DNA from: Conus ventricosus
Lineage: Eukaryota > Mollusca > Gastropoda > Neogastropoda > Conidae
Direction: 5' to 3'
Assembly: GCA_018398815.1 (NCBI GenBank)
Contig: CM031610.1
Span: forward strand, 38,455,623 to 38,519,622
Length of the DNA stretch: 64,000 nt
The position numbers and the translations under genes were made by a program. The notes beneath the pieces are model-generated. The model had not been told where the DNA came from, did not search any database, and saw nothing but the letters and a program-made list of their open reading frames with translations. Numbering within the stretch: the first letter of the stretch is position 1; the number at the start of each line of letters is the position of its first letter. Shown one piece after another: positions 24,409 to 36,570 of the stretch.

Positions 24409-25734
24409 GTTAGTATTGTGTGTGCCATTGCGTTTTGTGCTGTTGTCAATTTTCTTGTGATTGGGTGTGGCGGAGTGGAGCTTCATGTGTTTTGCCAGGC
24501 TGTTCACTCTTTGATGAATTTTCAGGAGAAAGGGAGGACATGGGGGATGGGTGGGGGAGGAGGGGAGAACGTTCCGTAGAGTTAACAGTTATCTCATAAA
24601 GATAAGATTCTAGAGTAACAGGTACTGGGCAGACTCTCTTTTGTGAGAAACGCTTTCTGCATATGTTTGACATATCTGATTGTTAAGAAGGCAGCAACTT
24701 ATTGGAATGACATCAATAATGATTTGAGGATATACAAGGTGGATGTTGGTTATTTCTGCCCATGTTTAATTTTGGCACCTGTGTTTTTCATTAGTTTCAA
24801 GTTTACAGTTTCTCTGCCAGTTTTTATTCACTCCACATGTTGTATTCTAGAAAAAATACTTAACTTTCTTTTGTTTATTGCAACGAATATGTTTACTTCC
24901 CACACCGCAAGACCTTTGGAGAGGTGTTTCTGCTAGTCTTTTGAATGTAGTGGTTGACCAGTGTCTCTTGTGCAGCATGCATTCTGGGTAGGAAAGAACC
25001 CACTGCAATGAGGGAGAAATTGTTCTTAGTAATGTTCTGTGGTAGAAAAAAAAATCTATGTCAACAAGAAAAGAAAAACACAAGCACACAAAATGGACGG
25101 AATGGTCTGCATAGTCAGCTTAGCTATATACAACATTTGTCTGCCTTGAGCGGCCAAACTCAGAGAAACCGGTTGTGCCTAGAAAGTTACGAAATGGACT
25201 GTTACCTTTGGAAGCCCTTTGTTTATTCCAAGAGGTATGGGTGAATTACGCTATGAAGCTCAGAAAAATCCTTCATCTTCAGTGGTTTTATGTTCCCATG
25301 TCACTATGGGCATTCTCCATTCACTCTACTAGGCAGAGTGTGTCTGCCCCCACCCCCCCCCCTCCCCCTCCCCCCGTCCCCTGGAATTAGCTGTTGGGAA
25401 GAATTGGCTGCTGGAGGGCTTTGCACTTTAGGGGATTGGATGGTTGGGGTAAGTTGATGGTTGGGAAGGGGATTAGCTGTCAGGGGAACTGAATGTTGGA
25501 AGGCAGGGTGGAGGTGGGGTGGGGGCATTGTGGAACATTTGCAGTTGGAGGTTAGGAAATTCTGTGCAGGAGAGTTCCCCTCTTCTGTTGCTCTCTTTGA
25601 CTCTACCATCTTATGTTCCCTCACTGTTGTCTCTGCTGTTTCTGGCTTTTGTAGCCCACTCATCTGTCTTTTTTTTTCCTATTGTTCATGCCGTTCCAGT
25701 GACGCATACCTCATTCAGCTTCCCATACTCATCC

Positions 25735-25945
25735 ATACCCAGCTCTTCTTGTCGAAGCCTCCATGCTGGCAGTCCACAGGTTTGCATCAGTTTTATCAAA
25801 AGGCAACCCACAGGTGTGAGACAGCTGCATCACTTCTTTGATATTCAGTGGTGCCTGTTCTGATCCAACATGTGCAGGACGCTGCCTGCCAAGTCCCTTA
25901 CTGGCGGCAACAATCATATCGTCACTGAACCAGTGACGAACCTGT
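25735..25945 (-). repeat. Inverted, decayed fragment of the 27.5-28.4 kb retroposon family
   Basis: Read on the + strand, 25845-25945 matches the reverse complement of about 28140-28255 (for example ttcagtggtgcctgttctga against ttcagtggcacctgttccga, followed by tccaacat and gcaggac in both). A weaker match extends left to about 25760. It is an older copy in the opposite orientation, without the tRNA-like head. Confidence 0.8.
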
Positions 25946-26261
25946 CTTTCTTCCAAAGAACCGTGTTCTTTTTCTTGTTTTAGGTGAAACTTCCAAGTTA
26001 TATTGTTGTATTTTGGCAACTAGGTTATGAAATTGTAACAAGTGGATCATGGAATTGGTGCGGGTTGTCTATTCTGCCACGTTACTGAGCAGTTGAGCTT
26101 TTTATTTTGTGCGTGTGTGTGTGTGTTTTTGTTATCATTTTAAAGACTGTGTGTGTTACATCGACAGAAGGGCTGACTCGCTTATCATGGCCTAGTCTGA
26201 AGGATGTAAAAAAGTTAGGCTACTATATTATGAATTCTTAGTTTTTATAAACAGATCTGTC

Positions 26262-26263
<2 letters not shown>

Positions 26264-26309
<46 letters not shown>
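26264..26309. repeat. TG microsatellite
   Basis: An uninterrupted TG run of about 46 bases. Confidence 0.96.
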
Positions 26310-26311
<2 letters not shown>

Positions 26312-26513
26312 CTTGACAGGGCTGTTTCACTTTTGGTTTTACAAGGTAACAGCATAAATAAGATGGTCTTGTGTGGTTGGCTGGACTGTAAGCAGTGAGA
26401 CATAAAACATAAAACTAAAACCAATTTTGGGGGGCATATTGTTTGTTGTATAGTGTGTACATTGGTGGGAATATTTCTGAATGGACTCTGTATTCAGTTT
26501 ACACACGCACGCG

Positions 26514-26640
<127 letters not shown>

Positions 26641-27297
26641 GAGATATTTACTCACAGGAGTCAGTTTTAGTGTTTCTGTTCAACAGTGCATGTCGAGAAA
26701 CATACATCAGCATTTCTAGATGCTTTTCTTTGCAAGCATGTTTCTAATTGTTCTGTTGTTGTGAATAAAGGAAGACAATTCATGACAAGAATTTGGAGGA
26801 AAAAAAGAAATCTTCATTTCAGTCCTATAACAAGTTGTCTTATCTAGTCACAGGCCACGAAACATGCTACAGCTTTTCTGTATAGCTGAAAATGCTTACT
26901 CTCACCTATGTGGATGGTTTGATTTATGCTCTTTGGGTTTGTTGGATGTTTTACTGCCCTGTACAGTGATGTAGTGTTCTGTGCTAATTACATGACCTCA
27001 CTGTTCTGTGCTGTGCGATGTTGGAAGAGGCTTGTGATGACATTTAATGTTGCCTTGTGATGTTGCGTTGGCTTGTAGGCAATATTTCTTTTTCCTGTTA
27101 CTTTGTATTACTGGATACAAAACAACCGGGGAGATAAGTTTCGTATTCTCATCACTGAAAGACTTGCACACATATTGCAATTAGGTTAGTTGGATTTTTG
27201 TTTGTTTGTTTGATTGTCTTTTTATTTTTCACTCGTGTGTATAATAGAGTGAGTCTATGTAAGTCTGTGTAATTGTCCTGTTTTGTTTGTCTGATTT

Positions 27298-27300
<3 letters not shown>

Positions 27301-27337
<37 letters not shown>

Positions 27338-27345
27338 GTGTGTGT
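27301..27345. repeat. TG microsatellite
   Basis: A TG run with one CG interruption. Confidence 0.95.
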
Positions 27346-27528
27346 CCATGGTTAGACTTTAAACTGACTTTTTTGTTGGCAGTTACAAGTACTAGCAGGA
27401 CCTACCATGGCAGTATGATAAAACAAAAACCTTCCAATCATTCCCTGTGTGAATAATGACACCATATGGTAAAGGCAGTGTTAAAATTTGCGCCAATATT
27501 TTCAGCATAACAAAATTAACCTTTTTGT

Positions 27529-28432
27529 ACTAGCCACCATGGTGAAGTGGTTAGCAATGCGGACTCCCAGCTGGGAGGTCGTGGATTCGATTCCCATCAA
27601 AGTCATGTGGGATTTTTCTGCCCCGACTGGCTCCTACCCAGAGTTGAGTTTGCTACGGGCTCAGTTGGGAGATAGGTAAGATAATGTTGCTTATAGCCCA
27701 GCCGACCGCAAAGGGCCACATCAGGGCTGAGGTCAGTTGGGAAGACTGGGACCCCACAGTCGAGTTTCATCCACTTAACGGATGCGTCTCTGGGAGTGTT
27801 GCTCAAATTTTCTGACCAACACTGTGTCTGTATCTCTCAGGCCTGGTTGACACTGGGATACATTATGAAAGGAAGCGTAGAGTATAGCCCTGTCATGCAG
27901 TCTCAGACCGGAATGAAAGTCCGTAGCATCATCTTAATCGTCCTCATTCTCATCGATCGGCATTAAGAAAAAGTCTAAAATTCTGTGGCCATTCATGCCC
28001 TTCTCTCATGGTCACCTCAGTTTTGATGTCCTCTCCACATCTGTGGCCTTGGTTTGGTTCCATCCGGGTCATCAGTATCGTGTGAGTCCATGGGGGCTGT
28101 CGTTGGACGGACGTGATAGTGCCCTCCGGAGGGAGAGCTCACTCACGCTGGCTCCGTGACCAAGCAATTATTGTCGTCAGTAGGGGGCTTAGTAGGTGGT
28201 GTCCTGCGTATGTTGGATCGGAACAGGTGCCACTGAACACCATCGAAGTGACCCGGCAGAAGTGCAGTGTCTCCTCCGGTGGGTTAATTGCCTCTTGACG
28301 ACTTGTGGATTGCTGGTGCCGGGGCTGCGGCGGGACTGACGGGGCTGTGGCTGTGGACGGGGTGTCGGAATGAGCAGCATGGGTGCAGTGCCACTGGGGT
28401 AGCACAAAAAATGGGACAGCAAAAAAAAAAAA
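27529..28432 (+). mobile_element. tRNA-headed, poly(A)-tailed retroposon (~0.9 kb), flanked by 17-bp duplication
   Basis: A perfect 17-bp direct repeat (aaaattaacctttttgt) occurs at 27512-27528 and 28433-28449. The enclosed element begins with a tRNA-like head: an A-box-like tggtgaagtgg at 27540-27550 and a B-box-like gattcgattcc at 27584-27594, a normal spacing for a pol III promoter. It ends in a poly(A) run at about 28421-28436. The body (about 27640-28420) has no coding capacity that I recognise and shares about 100-180 bp with an inverted fragment near 25.8 kb. At 900 bp it is long for a SINE, so it may be a composite or a non-autonomous retroposon. Mobilisation by a LINE is inferred from the tail and the duplication. 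Confidence 0.88.
27540..27594 (+). promoter_or_regulatory. Pol III-type A and B boxes of the retroposon head
   Basis: The A box is tggtgaagtgg and the B box is gattcgattcc, 33 bases apart. They match the consensus TRGYNNARNGG and GGTTCGANTCC closely, with one B-box mismatch. There is no intact tRNA cloverleaf beyond the head, so this is not scored as a tRNA gene. Confidence 0.7.
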
Positions 28433-28964
28433 AAAATTAACCTTTTTGTCAGAAATTGTTATTAGTTCTGTTTACATTTATTGCTTTGAACATTGATAAA
28501 AGATATGATAATTCATGACAAATATTAACTTCTGTGAAGAGCTGACCGTTTAATGCAATTTCTTTCAGGTGTAGGAGCAGATATGAATAAACATCTTACT
28601 TAATATAGAACAAAGATAGGCCAGAAATAAATATATTTTGCTAAATACAGTAATGTGAGGGTTTACCATTGTGATGAGTAAAGGAAGAGAAGCCATTTGA
28701 TTGCAGAAAATTAAGCACGCAACTTCTTTCTATCGCAGTAGCTACCAATCAACATTAAATCATATATCGTAGATTTGCCTTAATGTTTGGGGATTTTTTT
28801 TTTTCAAACTGATAGCGCAAAAAAGGGGATAAATCTGAAGGAGATGCATCAAGTAGATTAAATGCCATCTATAATGTTAATGTGAGATGATTATGAACAT
28901 TTAGAACAAGTTAAGATTAAAGCACACAGGTGAGGAAAGCCTGATCTGTCAAGGAATAGGTGAT

Positions 28965-29870
28965 CTTCCTTTGAATTAAGTCTCTGGAACTATCTCTGAC
29001 ACTTTTCAACCTATTCCTGGAATGCATTAAGACTGATGTAGATCATATCAGCACAGTCAGCATTGGAAGGAAAACAGTCGGACCTCTGATTGCGGATGAC
29101 ATCAATAACTTAACAGGCAGTGAACGAAGATCTCACCAAGTTTGTTCAAAGACTTGATGAAACATCAACAAGACATGGCATGGAAATCAGTGCTGAGAAC
29201 AGCAAGTTGATGGCCAGCCACAACACCACAATCAATAATGATACAACTGTCCATGGACTGAGAAGCTAGAAACTGTTCAACGCTTCACTTACCAGGGATC
29301 CGTCATCAGCAGTGAGGCATCCAAACCAGAAAGCTCTTTGGGACAGCAAAGACAGTGTCAGCACCATAAGAACCTGTACAGAAGGACAATAGCATCTCTA
29401 TGAAGCACAAGACCAGGCTCCAGCATGCTCTGGTATATTCTGTCCTCCTGTATTCAAGCAAGGCGTGGACCCTCACAACAGATCTGGGAAAAAGAATCCA
29501 AGCCATGGAAATATAAGGCGTTGCCGCAAAATACTAAGTGTCAGGTTCACTGACCACGTCACCAATCAAACAAGTGCATCAAACCACCAAGCAGCACAAT
29601 GGACCGTATACAGTTTAAGAAAATAAAATGGGTTGATATGGCCATGTAATGAGGTCCATTGGCCTTGCTCAAACAATTTTCCGGGGAACTGTTAAAGGAG
29701 GGAGACAGAAGGGAAACAGACAAAATAATGGGGTGACAACTTTGCAGAGTGGACATGGAAAACACTTACAGGGACCCAAGTCTTGGCGCTCAACTGACAA
29801 AACAGGGGGAAGCTGGTGAACTGTTCTTCAGCGTTGTACCCCATTGACACCCCATGGAACTAAGGGAGAA
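28965..29870 (+). pseudogene. Decayed LINE reverse-transcriptase fragment
   Basis: Fragments in shifting frames match the 3' half of an endonuclease-reverse transcriptase: TLFNLFLECIKTDVDHISTV, then VSIGRKTVGPLIADDIN (catalytic ADD near 29090), KTSTRHGMEISAENSKLM (about 29155-29210), TVQRFTYQGSVISSEASKP (about 29272-29330), LLYSSKAWTLTTD (about 29450-29485), FTDHVTNQTS (about 29545-29575) and a G-R-Q-K-G-N-R tail near 29700-29720. It carries stops and frameshifts, lacks the 5' half, and is unrelated to the two longer LINEs in the window. Confidence 0.85.
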
Positions 29871-30131
29871 GAAGAGCATGTGATAAAAAAGAAAAATACT
29901 GATTGAGACTATCGCTAGCTGTAGCTCATGCATGGTACAATAACATTGCATTCAACTATTGTTATTTCTGTAACAAAGGTAACCGGGGTGTCTGGAAAGG
30001 AGAATGCTAGGGGAGAAAAAATTAAGAAATTTGTGTATTTGAATATGAAGTTTACTTCGTTTCTTCTTCTTCCTTAGTCTCCGCAGAATGTGTATTTAAT
30101 CTGCTGGTGTTACTTTGTTGAATGTGCACAG

Positions 30132-30204
30132 GTACTCAGCTTCGCGTCCTGTGGATACTTCTGTGCAGAGTCCTGGAAAGGCAGCGGCTCCTGTTTCTGA
30201 CATC
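30132..30204 (+). CDS. OSCP1: OSCP1 exon f (MYSASRPVDTSVQ...)
   Basis: Acceptor gtgcacag and donor gtaagc bound 73 bases. The first base completes Met; then YSASRPVDTSVQSPGKAAAP and VSDI follow. Human has MYSVNQPVETHVSGSSKN here. The segment is variable in the family, but the MYS..PV.T.V pattern and the phases (2 in, 0 out) fix it. Confidence 0.93.
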
Positions 30205-33175
30205 GTAAGCTGGAGTTGTTGGTTCTGAGAAAAGTTATGATTGCTTTCAAAGTGATGATAACATTCTAGACTGTTTACTCTCTTTTTTTTATACAACTGT
30301 AAATTTTGGACAGTCTCTTTCCATGTTACAGGTGTATACTGTTTTTTTGTGCTTTGACTTTTTTCACAGCTGTAGATTTTCTTCTAATTACTTTTTTTTT
30401 GTACAGCAGTAGATTGTCGTTAATATTTATATATGGTTGATAATGGTGTGGATTGTTTGTAATCTTTTTGCCATTTTCTTTATATTTTCTGTTATACTTT
30501 TCTCCATGTTTAAGATATTCATCCTGTACGGAATTATTTTTATTATTTATGCTAATGTTACACTGTTGTTGATTATCTTCATTATTTTTTTTTATTATTT
30601 GTTTACTATAGATTATTTTCAAACCATTGATATTTTCAAACTTTGTATTCTTATAGTGGCAGTGCAAAAAATGTCCTAAGGTATAATTGTAAGGCAAATG
30701 AAAATAAAAGTGGGTAATAACAGTTGAAGAAATGACAAGTTTTTGTAAAACATGACAGAAAAGGAAAATGAAGTAGTAAGAAAGCATTCATAGATAATTG
30801 TTGTCTCCTTCAATATCAGTCTGATTTTCCAGTTGAAGTGAAGTTATCAAATGAATGGAGCGACAATATTGGATTGAAGGTCTGTGCCTCAACCAGTTTG
30901 CACTGATGTAGTTCTTGCAGTCATTTCAGCATGATGCTATGGCTGACTTTAATTCTGATTTCAAGACCCATCACAGTCTGATCCCTGTTGACTAATTCTG
31001 CAGCTCAGATCTTTGGAGACGTACATGATGTTTCTGTCATGTTCAGATGTAGCGATATTGGATCTAGAACTAACTGTACATCTACTTTAGCATGTAACAT
31101 AGGCAGATTTGATTCAGGGTGTCAGCTCGGCAGAGGCCTTTAGTCAGCAAATAAGATGCCAGTGTGACGGCAAACTTCATTCTATTGTCATGGCTTTGGG
31201 CATTTGGTCAAACTCCAAGCAGAGATGCCAAACCTTGTGTTTGGGATATGTTATGTTCCAGTCAGATTAATTTTTGTCCATATGTACAGTTACTCAGTTT
31301 ATTTTCCAGCAAAGAAACTCTCATGAATGTCCACCAAGTTTACAGCAAATATTACTGACAATTTCCACTATTTACCCATATTAGCAAATTGCTATTGCAT
31401 TTGGAATGCCCTCTGCCACCAGCCAGTCATCCATGTTTTAATGATCAGTGACCAATGAGAAGGCTTTTCGCCTGGAAGCTTGCTGTTGATTTTGTCTTTC
31501 CCATATTTTGGCTTCTTCAGTTTTGTGGCTGGCCAAAGGACTACTGTCCAGAAGGAAACTTATTCATACCAAAACTTCCATCATGATGGAAGATAGGCAC
31601 CTTTCTCAATGGAAAACCGACTCCTTGGATAATTTGTCTCCAGTATTTGTCCATTGACCGATCAGGCCCAGCATTCAGTGACTCCTGCTGAAGTGTTCAT
31701 TGCCTGTCTGCTGAAGAAGTCATAGATGCATGGGGGAAGGGGGGGGGGGAGGGTATTGCATCTATCCTCCTTTGACAGTCGGGTGATTGCTCATTGTCCA
31801 CCTCTGCCTCACCTTGGCCCTTTTGGTACTGCTTTTCCTTTAAAGATTGGCTGACTGGTCAGCTGTCTCCCTTTTCCCCTCCCATGCCCATGTTTGTGAT
31901 GTGATGACAGATGCTGCGGCTGGTGTGTCTCTCAGGAGCCTGTCCATCAGCTCCTTGTTGCCATTTTTTGTTGACAGCTTGCAAGTTGAGCAACTTGCAA
32001 TGAAGATTCCCTATGAATATCCAGATGTGAAGAACTCCAACATGTTTTTGAAGTTCTGTCAAATGCTGAAATTGAGTTTCCTGTTTGCCATTGCATTTGT
32101 CTTGGTTTTTCTTGAAATGAACTTGGCAATTTTGGATCTGTTTTGAAGTCTTCTGAAAAGTCCAAATCGGTGAAGAATGCCGATCATGTTGTGTTGTTAA
32201 GGTCAGTATCATCTGGTTGTGAAGAGAGTTGATCACAAGGTTTCCTGTTTCCTCTGCAGTCTCCTTTTCTTTGTCTCCATATAAACCAATCATATTGACA
32301 TTGTGTATAGTTCAAGATTGATTCTGATTTCTTACATTTCTTTTCTCATTGCTCATCAACACATGTTTCTGAGTTGTTTATTTAGTTTCAGTTTTGTCAT
32401 TATCATCATGCTTTTCTTGGATGTTACAGCTCTTTTGGATAGATTTTTCATCAGCTTCTATATTGGTTTCTGTGTTGGGGTTAATACTTTGGATCATTAT
32501 TCCCAGGTTTGAAAGTACAGCCTCTGTGTACATTATTGTGATTCCCATTCACCCCCTTCTCCTTCAGGTCCCATTCATCTACATCTTGCCATGCGTCTGA
32601 TATGCCTGTCTGTCAAAAGTGTGAAGTAATTATATGTTGGTCAGCTCCTTTGTTTTTGTTTTTTTCTTTCTGTTTACTGCTTGAATTTCTGTGGTATGTG
32701 TCTGGCTGCTAGGTATGGTTCTGATCAAGGGAATATTTTCTTTGCAAGAGCTTTTATTCTTGGTCCCTTTTTTTTCCTGCCATGAAAAAATATTAGTTGA
32801 CTCTTGAAAATGGTGTGAAAGACTACTATTTTGGAGGAGGAAGAAAGGCGCATATTTAACTGTACTGTTTGCATTAACACTCAGTCTCACTATGATACAG
32901 TGAATAGTTACGCTTGCATGATTACTTTTTTCCCCAACCATTTTCACTAGTCACATTTTATCTAAATTTGTTATTCTAGTATTGACCATCACATTCAGGC
33001 TAAGGCAACTCTTTTCCCTGATAGATAAAGATCAAGCATAGAGCAGCGAAAGTTCAGTCCTTTTCAGTGGAGCATGCTGCCACACAACTTGTCCATTTGT
33101 GAACTTCTGGAATTCAATAATTTTGTCATTGTTCAGACGTGAGTCCAGCAGCTAAGAGCCTGTTGTTGATTGCAG
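30205..33175 (+). other. OSCP1 intron between exons f and g
   Basis: About 3 kb, AT-rich in its first 600 bases. No exon, RNA or mobile element was recognised. It ends in acceptor ttgattgcag. Confidence 0.85.
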
Positions 33176-33297
33176 GACTCGGCCCAGCCAGATCCTCTGG
33201 CTAAAGCTCACCTGGACTTACTTTCCCAGCTGATAGGTGCTGAAGTCACCAAGTCTGAGTTCCGACTGAATCTCTTCAAGGATGACAAAGAAGAAGA
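33176..33297 (+). CDS. OSCP1: OSCP1 exon g (DSAQPDPLAKAHLDLLSQL...)
   Basis: Acceptor ttgcag and donor gtaagt bound 122 bases reading DSAQPDPLAKAHLDLLSQLI, then GAEVTKSEFRLNLFKDDKEE. Human has PNPLAKEELNFLARLMGGME and FRLNLFTTDEEEE. It enters in phase 0 and leaves in phase 2. There is no damage. Confidence 0.96.
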
Positions 33298-35663
33298 GTA
33301 AGTCTGGGCAGGAAAACAAACAGAATTAACACAAGCATCAGTACTGCCCTTTCCCAGAGCTGGTTTTTGCAAGAAATAGAATTCAATTTTGAGAGGAATT
33401 TAAGGTCAGAGGCCTTTTGTTTTAAGGGGGAAAAAATTAACTGGGATATTGTTTCAGTTTTTGATTCTGTCATTGTTCTTGTGATATAAGCACTGGGTAG
33501 CCATGGTGTGGAAAAAAGACCCCAAAATATGAAATGGAACAAAAAGGAAAAATCCCAGTAGCGTCTGCTACCTGTCACTGTGGTGACTGAGATGTTGCGG
33601 ATTGGAACTCCAACCCGGTGAGTATTATTGTTGCAACTGATAAATTCTGATGTTTCTTCCTTCCAGTCAGGAAGTTTACAGAATTTTATGTCATGTGGCT
33701 TGACATTTATATTTGCATTAAAAATATGAATATGACAAATACAAAGTTTAACTAATCTTAGTTTCTGATTCAGGGGTGGTTTTTCTTTCAATTTAAAATC
33801 CTTTACATTTTTCATGCAAACAAGGTAAAAGATGGACAATACAAAACCTCAGTGTCTGCAAACACATGGATTCACATTCGTACCTGGACCATGCATCTTT
33901 CCATCACCCATCCACAATACAAAGCATTTCATTCTCTCAATTTCTTTGCCTGTTCAAACTCTGCACTGATGAAGAAGTGTTTGCGCTATACAAACAGCCA
34001 GAATGGTTGACTTTTTCACCAACTTTGGATGCCCCAGTGCCATGATCAGTGATGCTCATAGTGGCACCACAGCTGTATCCAGGCCATCTGCCTTGGAAGC
34101 CCAGCCTCCAAAGGCAGACAACCCATGGCCTGCCTCCTCTTCCACCCTCACACGCTTCCATTGGCAGGATCCATAAGTCCAACTGGCACATATTGGAAGA
34201 TCATAAACCCATTTTGGAGATTAAACCTGTGATCTCTTTTAGGTATGACAGAAGAATAGAAGTCATACTTGTGGACTTTGAATCAAATAAAACCACCATA
34301 CCAGTGCCCCACCCCCCTTCTCTGGTACTTTCTCTGCTAAAGATCCAACTGCACAGCATGTCTTTTCACTGAGCCAGACATTGTGCTGCATGGTCCCAAG
34401 GTCCGATTCAAAACTAAATGCACCTTGTCCTTTTAGAGGCATGATATTGTTTATGCTTACCACTGCGAATCATGCAGTAAGATATAGTAGGTGAGTTATC
34501 CTGCATACTTAATACAGGCATCTCTGAACACTTGGCTGACATCCGCCACCATTGACCCCAAACCAGTCCCTCTGCATGTCAACCATTCCCAACCCAACAT
34601 CAACCACGTCCAAGTCATGGCACTTTAGCCATTATAGAGGTACAATTTTGTGCGCACCATGCAGGAATCCCATTTCATTACCAGATCGAAGCCCTTTACC
34701 CGTTTGGGTATCAGCATCTAAAAATAACATATCCATCCATTTCTTCAGTACTGATATGCAACGCTTCCCACAGATATACATCTGTACTGCTGATTATTTA
34801 CTTCATTTATATATTTTAGTTGTATGTTTATTCTTCTAGTTTATTTTATTTATATTAGCTCCATTACAGTGTTTATTTACTTATTATTTACCTGTTTCTT
34901 TACCCCTTTTCTCTTATTGTATTTTCCAATTCATGGTTCTTTTTTTTTTTGGTTCTTTTTTTTTAATTTTCCACCATTTTCTTATTGATTTATTGATAGC
35001 TTTCAATTTATTGATCAGTTTTATTTCCTTTCACCTGTTTGCTCGTATTTAATTATGTAATTTTGCATATTCATTCACTTACTTATGTATCCATTTTCAC
35101 ACTCATATTTCTATTAATATTAGTCATATTTTACCTATGAATTTTATTCCATCTGTGCATCTTAATTTTTCTGGATTAGTATATTTCTTTGTTTTTAACT
35201 TTAGTTGTTACATTTTCTTTTCACATTTCATTTTTTACTTTTACTTTTGATTATATTTCCTGTTGCATTAGTATTGTTGTTGTTGTTGTTATTATTGTAG
35301 TTGTTGTTGTTGTTATTTTATTATCTTCTTTCTTATCATAATATATTATTATTATTTTCATTATTATTATTTCAACATCTATCTTATTTCCTCTTATCTA
35401 CAAGGGCCACAGATCAGAGAGGAAATATTTTCTAATGATGTACACCCGTTGCTTTCTCCATGCACAAAAAATAGTCATGTCAGGAAGAGCCGTGATATTT
35501 TGTTACTCTTGTGACCATAGTGGAACTATTTGAAGAGCCAGCTCCCCCTGAAATTGAAAGTTACATCTAGGCAAACATGAACATTTTCTGGATACACAAA
35601 TCTTTGAAGGAAGGGATCTTTGTAATACCTGTTGTTACATGTGTTTATGTTTTTATTCTCCAG
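33298..35663 (+). other. OSCP1 intron between exons g and h
   Basis: No exon was recognised. The segment at 34800-35400 is strongly AT-rich with TTATT and TTG simple sequence. The segment at about 34010-34330 looks less AT-rich and may be an old repeat, but I cannot classify it. Confidence 0.8.
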
Positions 35664-35730
35664 GCAAGCAGCATCAATCAAACCAATTGAGGAAGCAGAG
35701 TCACAAGTTGTCAAGATAGACGCAACAAAG
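35664..35730 (+). CDS. OSCP1: OSCP1 exon h (EQAASIKPIEEAESQVVKID...)
   Basis: Acceptor ttctccag and donor gtgagg bound 67 bases reading (E)QAASIKPIEEAESQVVKID then ATK. Human has EQAALTRPEELSYEVINIQA. It enters in phase 2 and leaves in phase 0. It is the last OSCP1 exon that I can find. In human about 40 residues follow (beginning near the EELARIMGEFEI motif), and they are not encoded before the 58-bp array or in the ~200 bases after it. Confidence 0.95.
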
Positions 35731-35890
35731 GTGAGGAAATGAAAAGGATAAACTTGCATTATACTGTCATTTCTTTTTCTTTTTGTTTTCCTTTCTATGA
35801 TCACTACGTATCTTGTAGGTTTAGTCTGAAAACAAAGCAACAATGCTAAACCGCTCGTCTCAACAATATATTGTTCTGCATGAAATTCAG
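35731..35890 (+). other. Start of OSCP1 last visible intron
   Basis: A short AT-rich stretch between the donor of exon h and the first unit of the 58-bp array. It holds nothing else. Confidence 0.85.
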
Positions 35891-36570
35891 ACTGCTTTCT
35901 GTGGCACCATACACAGTACCATCTACATCATGTTATTTCCTGCTGCAGACTGCTTTCTGTGGCACCATACACAGTACCATCTACATCATGTTATTTCCTG
36001 CTGCAGACTGCTTTCTGTGGCACCATACACAGTACCATCTACATCATGTTATTTCCTGCTGCAGACTGCTTTCTGTGGCACCATACACAGTACCATCTAC
36101 ATCATGTTATTTCCTGCTGCAGACTGCTTTCTGTGGCACCATACACAGTACCATCTACATCATGTTATTTCCTGCTGCAGACTGCTTTCTGTGGCACCAT
36201 ACACTGTACCATCTACATCATGTTATTTCCTGCTGCAGACTGCTTTCTGTGGCACCATACACAGTACCATCTACATCATGTTATTTCCTGCTGCAGACTG
36301 CTTTCTGTGGCACCATACACTGTACCATCTACATCATGTATTTCCTGCTGCAGACTGCTTTCCGTGGCACCATACACAGTGCCATCTACATCATGTTATT
36401 TCCTGCTGCAGACTGCTTTCTGTGGCACCATACACTGTACCATCTACATCATGTTATTTCCTGCTGCAGACTGCTTTCCGTGGCACCATACACAGTGCCA
36501 TCTACATCATTTTATTTCCTGCTGCAGACTGCTTTCCGTGGCACCATACACAGTGCCATCTACATCATGT
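35891..36570. repeat. 58-bp minisatellite, clean left edge (about 12 copies)
   Basis: Successive units start at 35891, 35949, 36007, 36065 and so on, exactly 58 bases apart. The unit runs actgctttcYgtggcacc, then atacacagtRccatctac, then atcatgttatttcctgctgcag. Here units mostly carry T and A at the variable sites (Y, R), and some have actgtacc in place of cagtacc. Units from 36354 on begin to carry C and G. One copy lacks one base. Each full unit contains CTGCAG and has no stop codon in any forward frame, so any frame stays open. It lies 160 bases after the donor of OSCP1 exon h. Confidence 0.99.

Noticed and set aside
27540..27600. tRNA gene
   Set aside because: A and B boxes are present, but the rest does not fold as a tRNA, and the element has a poly(A) tail and target-site duplication, so it is a retroposon head.
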